Assembly: GCA_031963405.1 (NCBI GenBank)
Contig: JASSUJ010000001.1
Location: 248,001-312,000 of the forward strand
Source of the DNA: JASSUD01 sp031963405
GTDB lineage: Bacteria > Pseudomonadota > Gammaproteobacteria > Burkholderiales > Burkholderiaceae
Reading direction: 5' to 3'
DNA: 64,000 nt
The number at the start of each line of letters is the position of its first letter. Within the stretch, counting starts at the first letter, position 1. The notes under the pieces are model-generated. The model was not told the DNA's origin and did no database searches. It was given only the letters and a program-made list of their open reading frames with translations. Below, in pieces: positions 36,201 to 42,746 of the stretch. Position numbers and translations under genes: made by a program.

Positions 36201-37580
36201 TAATTTTTCTAATAGACTTATTTTTTTTAGCTCTTCTTCTTTTTTCTTTGCATTTAATTCATTTATCTTATCTAATTTATCTATTAAACTTATTAAATCT
36301 ATTTTTATTATTGATTCTCCTAATTCTTTAAATTTTCCCCCTTCTTCTGCTCCTATTTTTTGTAGTTTTTTTAATACGTTTACTGCTTTTAGTGTTTCTT
36401 GCTTTTCTAGCGCTTTTAGTCTTTTTAATATTTTTAATGCTTCTAATGTTTTTAGTGCTTCTTGTGCCTGTTTTCCCAAGTTAGATAAGTCAAATGTTTC
36501 ACCTTTGGTCGAAATATCATTGAGCAGCGCATCGTATTTATAAACATTACATTCATTCATTTCGTTGGTATCCAAACCCAACAGTAGATATAACTCTTCT
36601 TTTCCTTGGTCTACATCTACGTATGCGCTAAAGTATGCCGCTTCTTTGTCTGCGGGAAGATTTTTGAGCTCCAGCGGCGCACTCCAACTATCATCAAAAC
36701 GCTTAAAGGCTAGCCTCACAAACGTGCCAGACTGCTGGATCGGCTTATTCAAAATCAATTGTGTTTGGTTGCCCTCTGATGCGATAAAGGTTGCTTCCTG
36801 ACCAGCGGCTGACGCCACGCCTTCTTGTGCTGCCGATTCACACCAGGCGATATAGAGCCGCCCATTCATAAAAATAGGGCACACTAAACTATCCATCGCA
36901 TTCCCCACCGCTGCATCGAGGGGTTTCCATTCGGTCCAAGCCGTTGGGAAAAGTATTTTCTCTGTCTTTACATCTGGGTGTTTTGCCAGATTCAACGAGC
37001 GCCAATAATACTTGTGCGGCTTGTTTTTCGTTCGGCCGATGAAATAAACCATCTGTTCTATCCGCGCCTCATAACCACTGATCACTTCCAAATTGCTAAC
37101 TTCTTCAAAGTCGTTTAGGTAATCCAACACGGCGCTCTGCGCTTCGTCTTTATTAATGCGCCCCTGATTCAAACGGGTTTCTAATTGCTTAAACAGCGCG
37201 GTTTTCGACTTGCGCAGCGTGGGGTTAAGATAATTTTCTGGATAGGTTTCCAGCGCGCGGTTGCCGGCCCAGACGGCGTAGCGGCTATCATTTTCCTGCC
37301 ATTGACGCACTTCATCAGGCATGACTTTGGTATTTGGCTCGCGACGCTGTACCAGGCGATTGAGGTAAAGCTGCAAGCTTGCGATGCCCTCAGCAACCTT
37401 ACTTGTGCGTACCGTGCTGGATATCAACGGATCGATCAGCAAATAGGCATATAAATCCTCTGCGGTATGGACTTTTTTTGCCAGAGCATCATCTTTTTTA
37501 GGGATCACATGCCCGAGGTAAAAATCGACGAGTGCATCGCGTTTAGCTTCATTCAGTTGGGCTTCAATATTGGCGTTCAT
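33231..37580 (-). CDS. tcaB: Tc toxin A subunit, TcaB-type half (set 1)
   Basis: 1449 residues, the C-terminal half of a split TcA, which forms the pentameric receptor-binding and injection channel. An ABC-toxin N-type helical domain lies at about 5-130, then a neuraminidase-like/beta-rich region (about 170-640, YYWRSLNLAKHP, WTEWKPLD, NGRLYIAWCE). The C-terminal pore and TcB-binding region (about 930-1440) shows NLRHSLTLDGKPLNLPLF, a long helix rich in Gln/Lys and LYQWMAGQLAALYFQAYDSVVSLC, common to all TcA. About 364-475 is a Lys/Leu/Glu-rich coiled-coil insertion made of AT-rich repetitive DNA. It pairs with tcaA 63 bases upstream. The ribosome binding site is weak (AAAGG 12 bases before the ATG). 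Closely related to the protein at 56326. Confidence 0.9.
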   Translation of the reverse strand: MNANIEAQLNEAKRDALVDFYLGHVIPKKDDALAKKVHTAEDLYAYLLIDPLISSTVRTSKVAEGIASLQLYLNRLVQRREPNTKVMPDEVRQWQENDSRYAVWAGNRALETYPENYLNPTLRKSKTALFKQLETRLNQGRINKDEAQSAVLDYLNDFEEVSNLEVISGYEARIEQMVYFIGRTKNKPHKYYWRSLNLAKHPDVKTEKILFPTAWTEWKPLDAAVGNAMDSLVCPIFMNGRLYIAWCESAAQEGVASAAGQEATFIASEGNQTQLILNKPIQQSGTFVRLAFKRFDDSWSAPLELKNLPADKEAAYFSAYVDVDQGKEELYLLLGLDTNEMNECNVYKYDALLNDISTKGETFDLSNLGKQAQEALKTLEALKILKRLKALEKQETLKAVNVLKKLQKIGAEEGGKFKELGESIIKIDLISLIDKLDKINELNAKKKEEELKKISLLEKLKTLKDLEAAQEIEAQGTKIVMHGHNSQDQWQVVLGAGIGTGELALRDYLALTTTPQKNNGSTKVTVEVTMRPYIALRVSSRNPRVKLTHIVIKDKDGKELDKAEAAPGNGPSTAKVNFTLFHAEKQIGIIEGYFSIPGMVRRRPFVVPIFSMPPAKDSQYLTINTKVQSAPQKSAFVQYLKFPKEMAYSPIRLNTLFAKTLIKNANVGIDAVLGFSAQNITEPNFNGSETNRMPMDFQGANSLYFWELFFHMPFLVAHRLNLEQRFDEATQWLHYLFSPSDIHGNYWRMQGLLEDGADAEMIGPGAVDPDELAMVYPIHYRKAVFFAYIKNLLDQGDACYRELTRESLGEAKQWYLQACALLGEVPTTKVARKWVPHKLQKLVENHASNKKSVAGAFSLPLNKALHDYWQKIDTRLYNLRHSLTLDGKPLNLPLFDAPLDPMELLAARSRGGSGGTRLVTVLPIPPLRFSAMMSKAMGAVEMLIQFGNALQSTLERKDAAELERLQHVQQGELLGFTVELQDLTIEMGKKTLEGLTLSKESAMTRESYYQRLFNENTSAAEDQVRVLRGTASGVAAGAPALRAAGAAASMVPNIYGVAAGGSEFSGPFYATADGLLCESEVTSLLANQMEISEQYRRRAEEWELQSKLATVDVKQIDQQIAAQKQQLELFKKQKAQIKAQQKHLQANYDFLTSRFTAESLYQWMAGQLAALYFQAYDSVVSLCLLSEAAWQYETGDYEAPRFIQTGAWQDLYRGLLAGEMLKLALHRMDQAYLTRNERKLEIVHTVSLKKLFESRGEKWEEKLKTLKTSSENGGSITFSLTEQDFDKRYPGHYLRQIVTVSVSLPAVIGPYQDVRAILTQTKSDVIVKPDAAAIKYLFNSKDPEGSQTAVKSNLRASQQIALSTGIGDSGLFYLNFGDERYLPFEGTGAVSEWQLTFPEHTDEVQKTLLESLTDIIVCIRYTAKDGGKAFGVEVSKLVKKNEGKRKESH
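36165..36490 (-). repeat. Low-complexity coding repeat (coiled-coil insertion in TcaB 1)
   Basis: AT-rich stretch of degenerate short repeats on the coding strand (Lys/Leu/Glu codons), encoding about 110 residues such as ALKTLEALKILKRLKALEK. Absent from the paralogue at 56326. Confidence 0.6.
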
Positions 37581-37643
37581 AAGGATAGGTTGCCTTTGAG
37601 AGAAATGCGGGAGCCAAGGGAGTTTGTTTAATAGTGCTTATTT

Positions 37644-40600
37644 TTACGCTGCCTGAGTGGAGGCAGCTCGCGCTGCAGCGCTGATCACCGCCTGTCCTAC
37701 GGCTTGCCATTCAGAGAATCCCTCCATCTCATAGAGCTTGGCGGCCTCTAGCAGCGAAGCTACTGAGAGCCTCGTTTGCCGCGATAAGGTGTGCAAACGC
37801 ATGAGCCAATCTAGATGATCGAGAGGGTTATCCCCCTGCTTGCCAGCTTTCTCCATCGCTGTTTTTACTTCCGACTTCTCCCAGCTGAGCAAGCCCGCTA
37901 GCAATGTATAGGTGCTATCTGTATGAATTTGACCATTCGCATTGAAGTGCTGCAGGTAATCAATCGCTTGCGCTTCATCCTTCGCATTGGGTGACAAAAA
38001 ATCAGCGTAGCGACTCAATCGATAAATGTCTTGAAGGGTTAGATCAACATGTTTTGTCCATTCAGGCCTTGTCAGCAAAGTCTCCAAGGCCATAGCACTG
38101 AGTTTGAGTTTTTTGACCACGCCAACATGACAATCCAACGCACATACAGTTTGAAGATATTCATCTGAAATCTTGTTAGGGGCATCTTCTGTTAAATCAA
38201 GCGTCTTGCTAACGAGCGCATGCCAATCAAAATGTGGCCATTGCAGGACGGCGCGCAAGACTTCTAATGGAAGGTTATAGAGCTGGCTTAAGGTGCTCGC
38301 CGTTGCGTTCAATTGCGCAGCATGTGCTCGGGAGATGATTTGTAAAAGTTGGGTACTTACTGAAAGGAAAGCTTCTTCGGAAAGAGATGTTTCTTCGGAA
38401 GGGAAAATTTCTTTGAAAAAAGTAGTTTTTGGATCAATGTCTTCTTGTGTCAGCTTCTCTGATAATTTTTCTTGAATTTTAGATAAATCATCCACTTCAT
38501 TTTTTAATGGACTTATTTTCTCAATGAACGAATTAAATTCTGGATATTCGCAAAACAATGGGTTTTTATATATTTTATCCAAAGCATCATATTTTTCTAA
38601 TAACGATACAAATAGAGTGGGATTTTTTATTTTTAAATAAAAATCCTTTTGAAAATTTATAAATCTACCAAGAAGCGCATTAAAATGTATTAATTCACTA
38701 CTTTTTCCAGTAAGATTAATGCTACATATTTTATTTATGGCAGCCATTAATTTTTCTTGTTCTAAAAGAATTTTCTTTTCCCAATCATCAGCATATTGAC
38801 CACAATAAATATTAAATATTTCACTTTGAGCTTCATTTATTTTAGAAAAATATTCTTCTAACTGATAATTATCTCCATTGCTACCCTTCTTATAGATCGT
38901 GAGCGTCTCAGGCAAATATTGTCCTACCTCCTCATTATTCAAACGTATTTGTTTTTTTTGCATTAAAATTTCTTCATGAAGAGTCTTAATTTTTTCTTTT
39001 TTTAGCTCCTCAAATTTTTTATTAATTTCTTTTATTTCTTCTTTCTTAACTTCAATAATCTTCTCTGTCTTTTCCCATTCCGTCAAATGCTCGAAAGCTT
39101 TAGGCGCAATAACAATCCCTTTTTCATTAACAAAGTTTTTTAAACTAGCCAGCCATTTAATAGATTCCTTTGACCCATTAGGAGGTAGAGGAAGTTCAAT
39201 ACAAGCAAAGCTCGCTTCGCTCAATACAAAAGGCTGAATTGCTTGTTTAAGAGGATGAAGTCGCTTGAGCAAAGCCCCTTTATCCACGTGCGGCAAGTTC
39301 GATGAGGTACACCATGCCACGACTTGCGCCACAGAAAGTTTGTGGGCTTTCAACCAGTGCACAGCTGATTCGAGTGCCAGGATGACATCCAGAATGTCAA
39401 CGTGACCTTCTGAGGCTTCTGTGATGGATGGGCTAAGTAAAATCTTGATATAGACGTCTTTGTCATTTTGCTTATCACCTATCAAGCGCAGCAGCATTAG
39501 CCCTTCTTCCACACTCAAACCCAATAGCCGTGGAATTTTGACTAGGCGATACAGCGCCGAAATGATAGATAGCGAGCGCTTGAGTTCACCACAAGCAGAT
39601 TCTACCAACGCTGCAAGCTGAGCAAAAATCGCCTCTGAAACCCCTAAACCAGTACACAGATGCTGCACCGTTTCACTATCATTAATATTAAACGGCTGAT
39701 CATCGATTCGAATTGATGTACCTGAGCCGGTGGCATAGAACAAACGATCTAGCAACGAGGTGGCATTGTCACAAGCATACGGTGAAATTTTGTAAATCAA
39801 TGCAGCAAACTCGTCCGCTTCCAGCCGGTATTCGCGCTGCAAATGGCGGAATAAACCTAGGCCGCGCAGCATGCCATCATTAAATTCTTCTACCTGATTT
39901 TTATTGTTTGACGCACGTGCCAAAGCAGCGACCAACCAGTCCAACTGATCGTAAGGCAACGTCAGCCAACGCTGGAGCCGGATCAGGCGGTTCAGACGAG
40001 CGAAGACTGCTGGAGTCCCAATCATCCGATCCTCAGACACAGTGAAAGCAGTGATGTTCTCGTCTTGACGCAAGTAAATAGCACCGTATTCAGGCGCTTC
40101 AAACTTATTTTCTTGAGATACTGTAATAGGCTGTTGCGATGAAGGATTCACTATTTTGGGAGAGCATGTCGCTGCATACACACCCCTCGCAAGAAGCTGA
40201 TCCATTTCGCCACACTGTAGTCCTGTCATTTGGCAAAATGTATCTAATTTCACCCAAAGGTTTCTACAGTGAGGTGTCTGAAATTTTCCTTCTTCGTTGT
40301 TAAACAATGAACCATAATTTAACTGTAAATATGCCTCCTCAGCCTTTGAGTGTGAATATTTCCCCTTATTGTTAATTTTATCCGTGAGAATTTTTTGTTG
40401 CTCTAGACTTAATTCCACATACGCTCTCAGCGCAGCGCGCGCACTCTCACCGCCAATACCTTCACCGATAAATCCAGACGATTGCTGACTAGTTTGGCGA
40501 ATCACTGTGCCCAAACTGGTTTTGGCTGCTCTCAAGCCCAGAGTGATTTGATTGAGCGGCAGATGAAAGGGCAAGCTAAAGGGATACCGTGTGGTAGATA

Positions 40601-41114
40601 GCTTTTGATCGAGATTTATAGAGTTTTGCTTGTCGATCGATTTACTCAGAATTTCATTGACAAGCTCAAGAGTCGAGACTTCCTTGTTTACTGCTACATC
40701 ATCTATCAGAAGATCAGCCAAATCTGGTCTACGCGTCTCAAGGTTGTCTGGTTTAGTCTCAAGGCTGTCGGATTTATTCTCCCCTTCAATCTGCCGAGCA
40801 AGCGTATACAAATGCGCTAAATAGGCTACATGCGAATCCCAAGCTTCCAAACTCCCAGGCGCCGCGCGTTCAGCCCATTTTTCTTTAAATAAACTCAGAT
40901 AAGTTGGATGATCATCGCTTGTTGCTAGCTCGTTGCCGCCGTGCAACGCACCATCAATCAGCTTCCGTTTTTTTTTAGCCACTGTGGCTACTGCTTCCTT
41001 ATATCTTTCGCTAGCACCAGTTATACCTCCATAAATCGCTACAAATCGATCTTGTGTATACGCTGCGATTTTAAAATCATCAGTAGGCAGCTTAAGAGGG
41101 GCATTAGCAGCCAT
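37644..41114 (-). CDS. tcaA: Tc toxin A subunit, TcaA-type half (set 1)
   Basis: 1156 residues from the ATG at 41114 (AAAGGA 7 bases before; the frame opens at a TTG 8 codons earlier). N-terminal half of TcA with the VRP1-type helical shell: ITLGLRAAKTSLGTVIRQTSQQS near 170-200, LWVKLDTFCQMTGLQCGEMDQLL near 290, FARLNRLIRLQRWLTLPYDQLDWLV near 375, and the usual end LTLQDIYRLSRYADFL...HLDWLMRLHTLSRQTRLSV. It should form the outer shell of the channel with the TcaB encoded 63 bases downstream. Residues of about 675-910 are an AT-rich, Lys/Glu-rich coiled-coil insertion not typical of TcaA. Confidence 0.88.
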   Translation of the reverse strand: MAANAPLKLPTDDFKIAAYTQDRFVAIYGGITGASERYKEAVATVAKKKRKLIDGALHGGNELATSDDHPTYLSLFKEKWAERAAPGSLEAWDSHVAYLAHLYTLARQIEGENKSDSLETKPDNLETRRPDLADLLIDDVAVNKEVSTLELVNEILSKSIDKQNSINLDQKLSTTRYPFSLPFHLPLNQITLGLRAAKTSLGTVIRQTSQQSSGFIGEGIGGESARAALRAYVELSLEQQKILTDKINNKGKYSHSKAEEAYLQLNYGSLFNNEEGKFQTPHCRNLWVKLDTFCQMTGLQCGEMDQLLARGVYAATCSPKIVNPSSQQPITVSQENKFEAPEYGAIYLRQDENITAFTVSEDRMIGTPAVFARLNRLIRLQRWLTLPYDQLDWLVAALARASNNKNQVEEFNDGMLRGLGLFRHLQREYRLEADEFAALIYKISPYACDNATSLLDRLFYATGSGTSIRIDDQPFNINDSETVQHLCTGLGVSEAIFAQLAALVESACGELKRSLSIISALYRLVKIPRLLGLSVEEGLMLLRLIGDKQNDKDVYIKILLSPSITEASEGHVDILDVILALESAVHWLKAHKLSVAQVVAWCTSSNLPHVDKGALLKRLHPLKQAIQPFVLSEASFACIELPLPPNGSKESIKWLASLKNFVNEKGIVIAPKAFEHLTEWEKTEKIIEVKKEEIKEINKKFEELKKEKIKTLHEEILMQKKQIRLNNEEVGQYLPETLTIYKKGSNGDNYQLEEYFSKINEAQSEIFNIYCGQYADDWEKKILLEQEKLMAAINKICSINLTGKSSELIHFNALLGRFINFQKDFYLKIKNPTLFVSLLEKYDALDKIYKNPLFCEYPEFNSFIEKISPLKNEVDDLSKIQEKLSEKLTQEDIDPKTTFFKEIFPSEETSLSEEAFLSVSTQLLQIISRAHAAQLNATASTLSQLYNLPLEVLRAVLQWPHFDWHALVSKTLDLTEDAPNKISDEYLQTVCALDCHVGVVKKLKLSAMALETLLTRPEWTKHVDLTLQDIYRLSRYADFLSPNAKDEAQAIDYLQHFNANGQIHTDSTYTLLAGLLSWEKSEVKTAMEKAGKQGDNPLDHLDWLMRLHTLSRQTRLSVASLLEAAKLYEMEGFSEWQAVGQAVISAAARAASTQAA

Positions 41115-41557
41115 TGAGCGGTCCTTTAAAGGAAACAAGAAATAGAGCTACCCTTGCGACAACAAGTGTCGAAATGGAGTAGCAAGAGCAATATCGAAAG
41201 GGTCAGCTAATTTTCAAAAATCAGCCAAAAATATTTTGAGCAGGATGGGCTAGAAGATTTACTTTTTGACATAGTCTGAAATGTGCTGAGAAATTTTATA
41301 GGTCTTAATTTTCTTGTATAAAAACACAAAAACTAACCTATCTCAGCCAGGTCATCAGCCTAGTCCGATGGAGTTAACAGAAAAGTTACTCTGATTTTTA
41401 TTTAAGAAAGACCTTATAGCGTTTTCATTATTCAACTTCTTCTTAAAAATCAATTTGGATTTTTCATTGAAATGAAGAAACGCATTAACTGGTGGTACAG
41501 AGATGAGAAGTGATAAGTCAGGGAATCAGTCCACGCCAACAATTGAACTGATCAAAA
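41115..41557. other. Region upstream of tcaA set 1
   Basis: No gene. CTATAAAAT on the minus strand near 41300 could be a -10 for tcaA, without a convincing -35. An own promoter is plausible because a terminator separates tcaA from the endolysin gene. Confidence 0.3.
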
Positions 41558-41593
41558 CTAAACAACCACCGGCTAAAGCCGGTGGTTGTTTAG
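41558..41593 (-). terminator. Terminator after endolysin gene
   Basis: Perfect 16-bp stem (41558-41573 with 41578-41593, loop TAAA), GC-rich in the centre, followed on the minus strand by TTTTG. It lies about 110 bases after the endolysin stop. Confidence 0.75.
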
Positions 41594-41704
41594 TTGATTT
41601 CTTGCATCTATCTTTAAAACATTCGCAAAATTTTCTACAAGTCAATTCTGTCAGCATTGTGTGATTCATGCGCCATCATTGGCCCCGCACCTTGGAATCA
41701 AAGC

Positions 41705-42247
41705 CTACACTCGATTTGCTAGCCAACCAAAGACAAATGCTTGATTCTGCTCTCGACTTTCAGCAAGTTCAATATATCGCGCCCCTTGCAAGCTACTGAA
41801 CGCCTTGCGGAGCACGACTTCTCCTTGCTGTTTACGCTTGTTCATAAAGATCGTGAAAGCGCTAACAGTTTTAGGACCTATCGCGCCGTCTACCGCCATA
41901 TCTGGGTAGTCAGTTTGTTGGCGATTCAAAACATTGAGCGTGCGCTGCAAAAACTTCGCTGCGGTCCCCGTCCCCATATTGACCGCTATATCAAATAATT
42001 TAAGCGCAACCGGTTTGGATAGTTCAGCAATGGCATCCAGATGCAGTGGATTCCAATAGCGACGTTGATAGATTGCTTTAGCCGTTGCCAATGTCAACTC
42101 CTTCATTGGACCCTTATAGCCGTTCTCGCGAGCCACCGCCTCAGTAATGCCATAGTTAGTGGCTCCTCCACGATCAGCAGCATGATTCGAATACCCCCCT
42201 TCCAGCCTAACCGTATGCTCAAATGCCTCATCGAATGCCGTCATCAT
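41705..42247 (-). CDS. GH108 N-acetylmuramidase (phage-type endolysin)
   Basis: Peptidoglycan hydrolase, 180 residues from the ATG at 42247 (AAGGA 8 bases before; the open frame begins 16 codons earlier). The N-terminal GH108 domain holds EGGYSNHAADRGGATNYGIT, with the catalytic Glu and the Asp-x-Gly-Gly-x-Thr-x-x-Gly-Ile-Thr signature. A peptidoglycan-binding type-3 domain follows from about residue 95 (FLQRTLNVLNRQ...DGAIGPKTVSAF). No signal peptide, so it needs a holin to reach the wall. Such enzymes occur in Tc loci of Photorhabdus, Serratia and Yersinia, where the phage-derived lysis cassette (type 10 secretion) releases the toxin; the same role is inferred here. It has its own terminators on both sides. 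Confidence 0.88.
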   Translation of the reverse strand: MMTAFDEAFEHTVRLEGGYSNHAADRGGATNYGITEAVARENGYKGPMKELTLATAKAIYQRRYWNPLHLDAIAELSKPVALKLFDIAVNMGTGTAAKFLQRTLNVLNRQQTDYPDMAVDGAIGPKTVSAFTIFMNKRKQQGEVVLRKAFSSLQGARYIELAESREQNQAFVFGWLANRV

Positions 42248-42419
42248 TTTTCTTATCCTTGAATGGTTGATTGATGTTTCTTCGCAAAAAGCCAATCTTT
42301 AAAAGTAGGAGCTGATGCAATCTGGTATCAGCGACTATCCTAAAAATAAAGATCATCAAAGTAGCAAAGAAGTGAGGCAGAAATAATAAGGTGAAGAGCT
42401 GTATGCGCTCCTGGCTCAT
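42228..42419 (-). CDS. Candidate holin-like small membrane protein
   Basis: 63 codons from the ATG at 42419, overlapping the endolysin start by 20 bases. One hydrophobic helix of about 21 residues (LFTLLFLPHFFATLMIFIFRI) is followed by an amphipathic Leu-rich stretch (HQLLLLKIGFLRRN) and a Lys/Asp-rich tail. Position directly before the endolysin and the single membrane span fit a class III holin. No ribosome binding site is visible. The frame continues upstream through a terminator hairpin, so only the short form is considered. Weak but functionally sensible. Confidence 0.3.
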   Translation of the reverse strand: MSQERIQLFTLLFLPHFFATLMIFIFRIVADTRLHQLLLLKIGFLRRNINQPFKDKKNDDGIR

Positions 42420-42556
42420 AAGAAATTCAATTCTTATTGAACTTAAAAAATGAAGGCATGCAATTAAAGGATAATATTTACCTGCCTTTTTCAAAAAGAA
42501 AAAATGTTTAGTAAACCGATATTTTGGAACGTTGCCCTCTTTCCGCCCATGCTTAT

Positions 42557-42593
42557 AAAAGTGCCTATAGAGGTAGTCTCTATAGGCACTTTT
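42557..42593 (-). terminator. Terminator after tcC array
   Basis: Perfect 16-bp stem (42557-42572 with 42578-42593, loop GTAGT), beginning with AAAA and ending with TTTT, so it has a T-run in both directions. It lies about 150 bases after the stop of the last tcC gene. Confidence 0.78.
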
Positions 42594-42746
42594 ATTTGTG
42601 CTACTTCGTATAGTCAAACAACGTTTTTATTCGGAATGACTCATTCTATGATTATCTGATTACTTCTTTCCCGGTGAAATCCTAAACAAATTCTTACCCT
42701 TTCTTGCTATACCCACATTTATATATGTAGGTATAGCCTAAGTAAT

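Noticed and set aside
36088..36543. 151-codon plus-strand frame rich in Phe/Ser/Asn
   Set aside because: It is the antisense of the Lys/Leu/Glu repeat in tcaB; low complexity explains it.
42228..42617. Full 129-codon frame upstream of the endolysin as one protein
   Set aside because: Its first third lies across the terminator hairpin at 42557-42593; only the part from 42419 was kept as a weak holin candidate.
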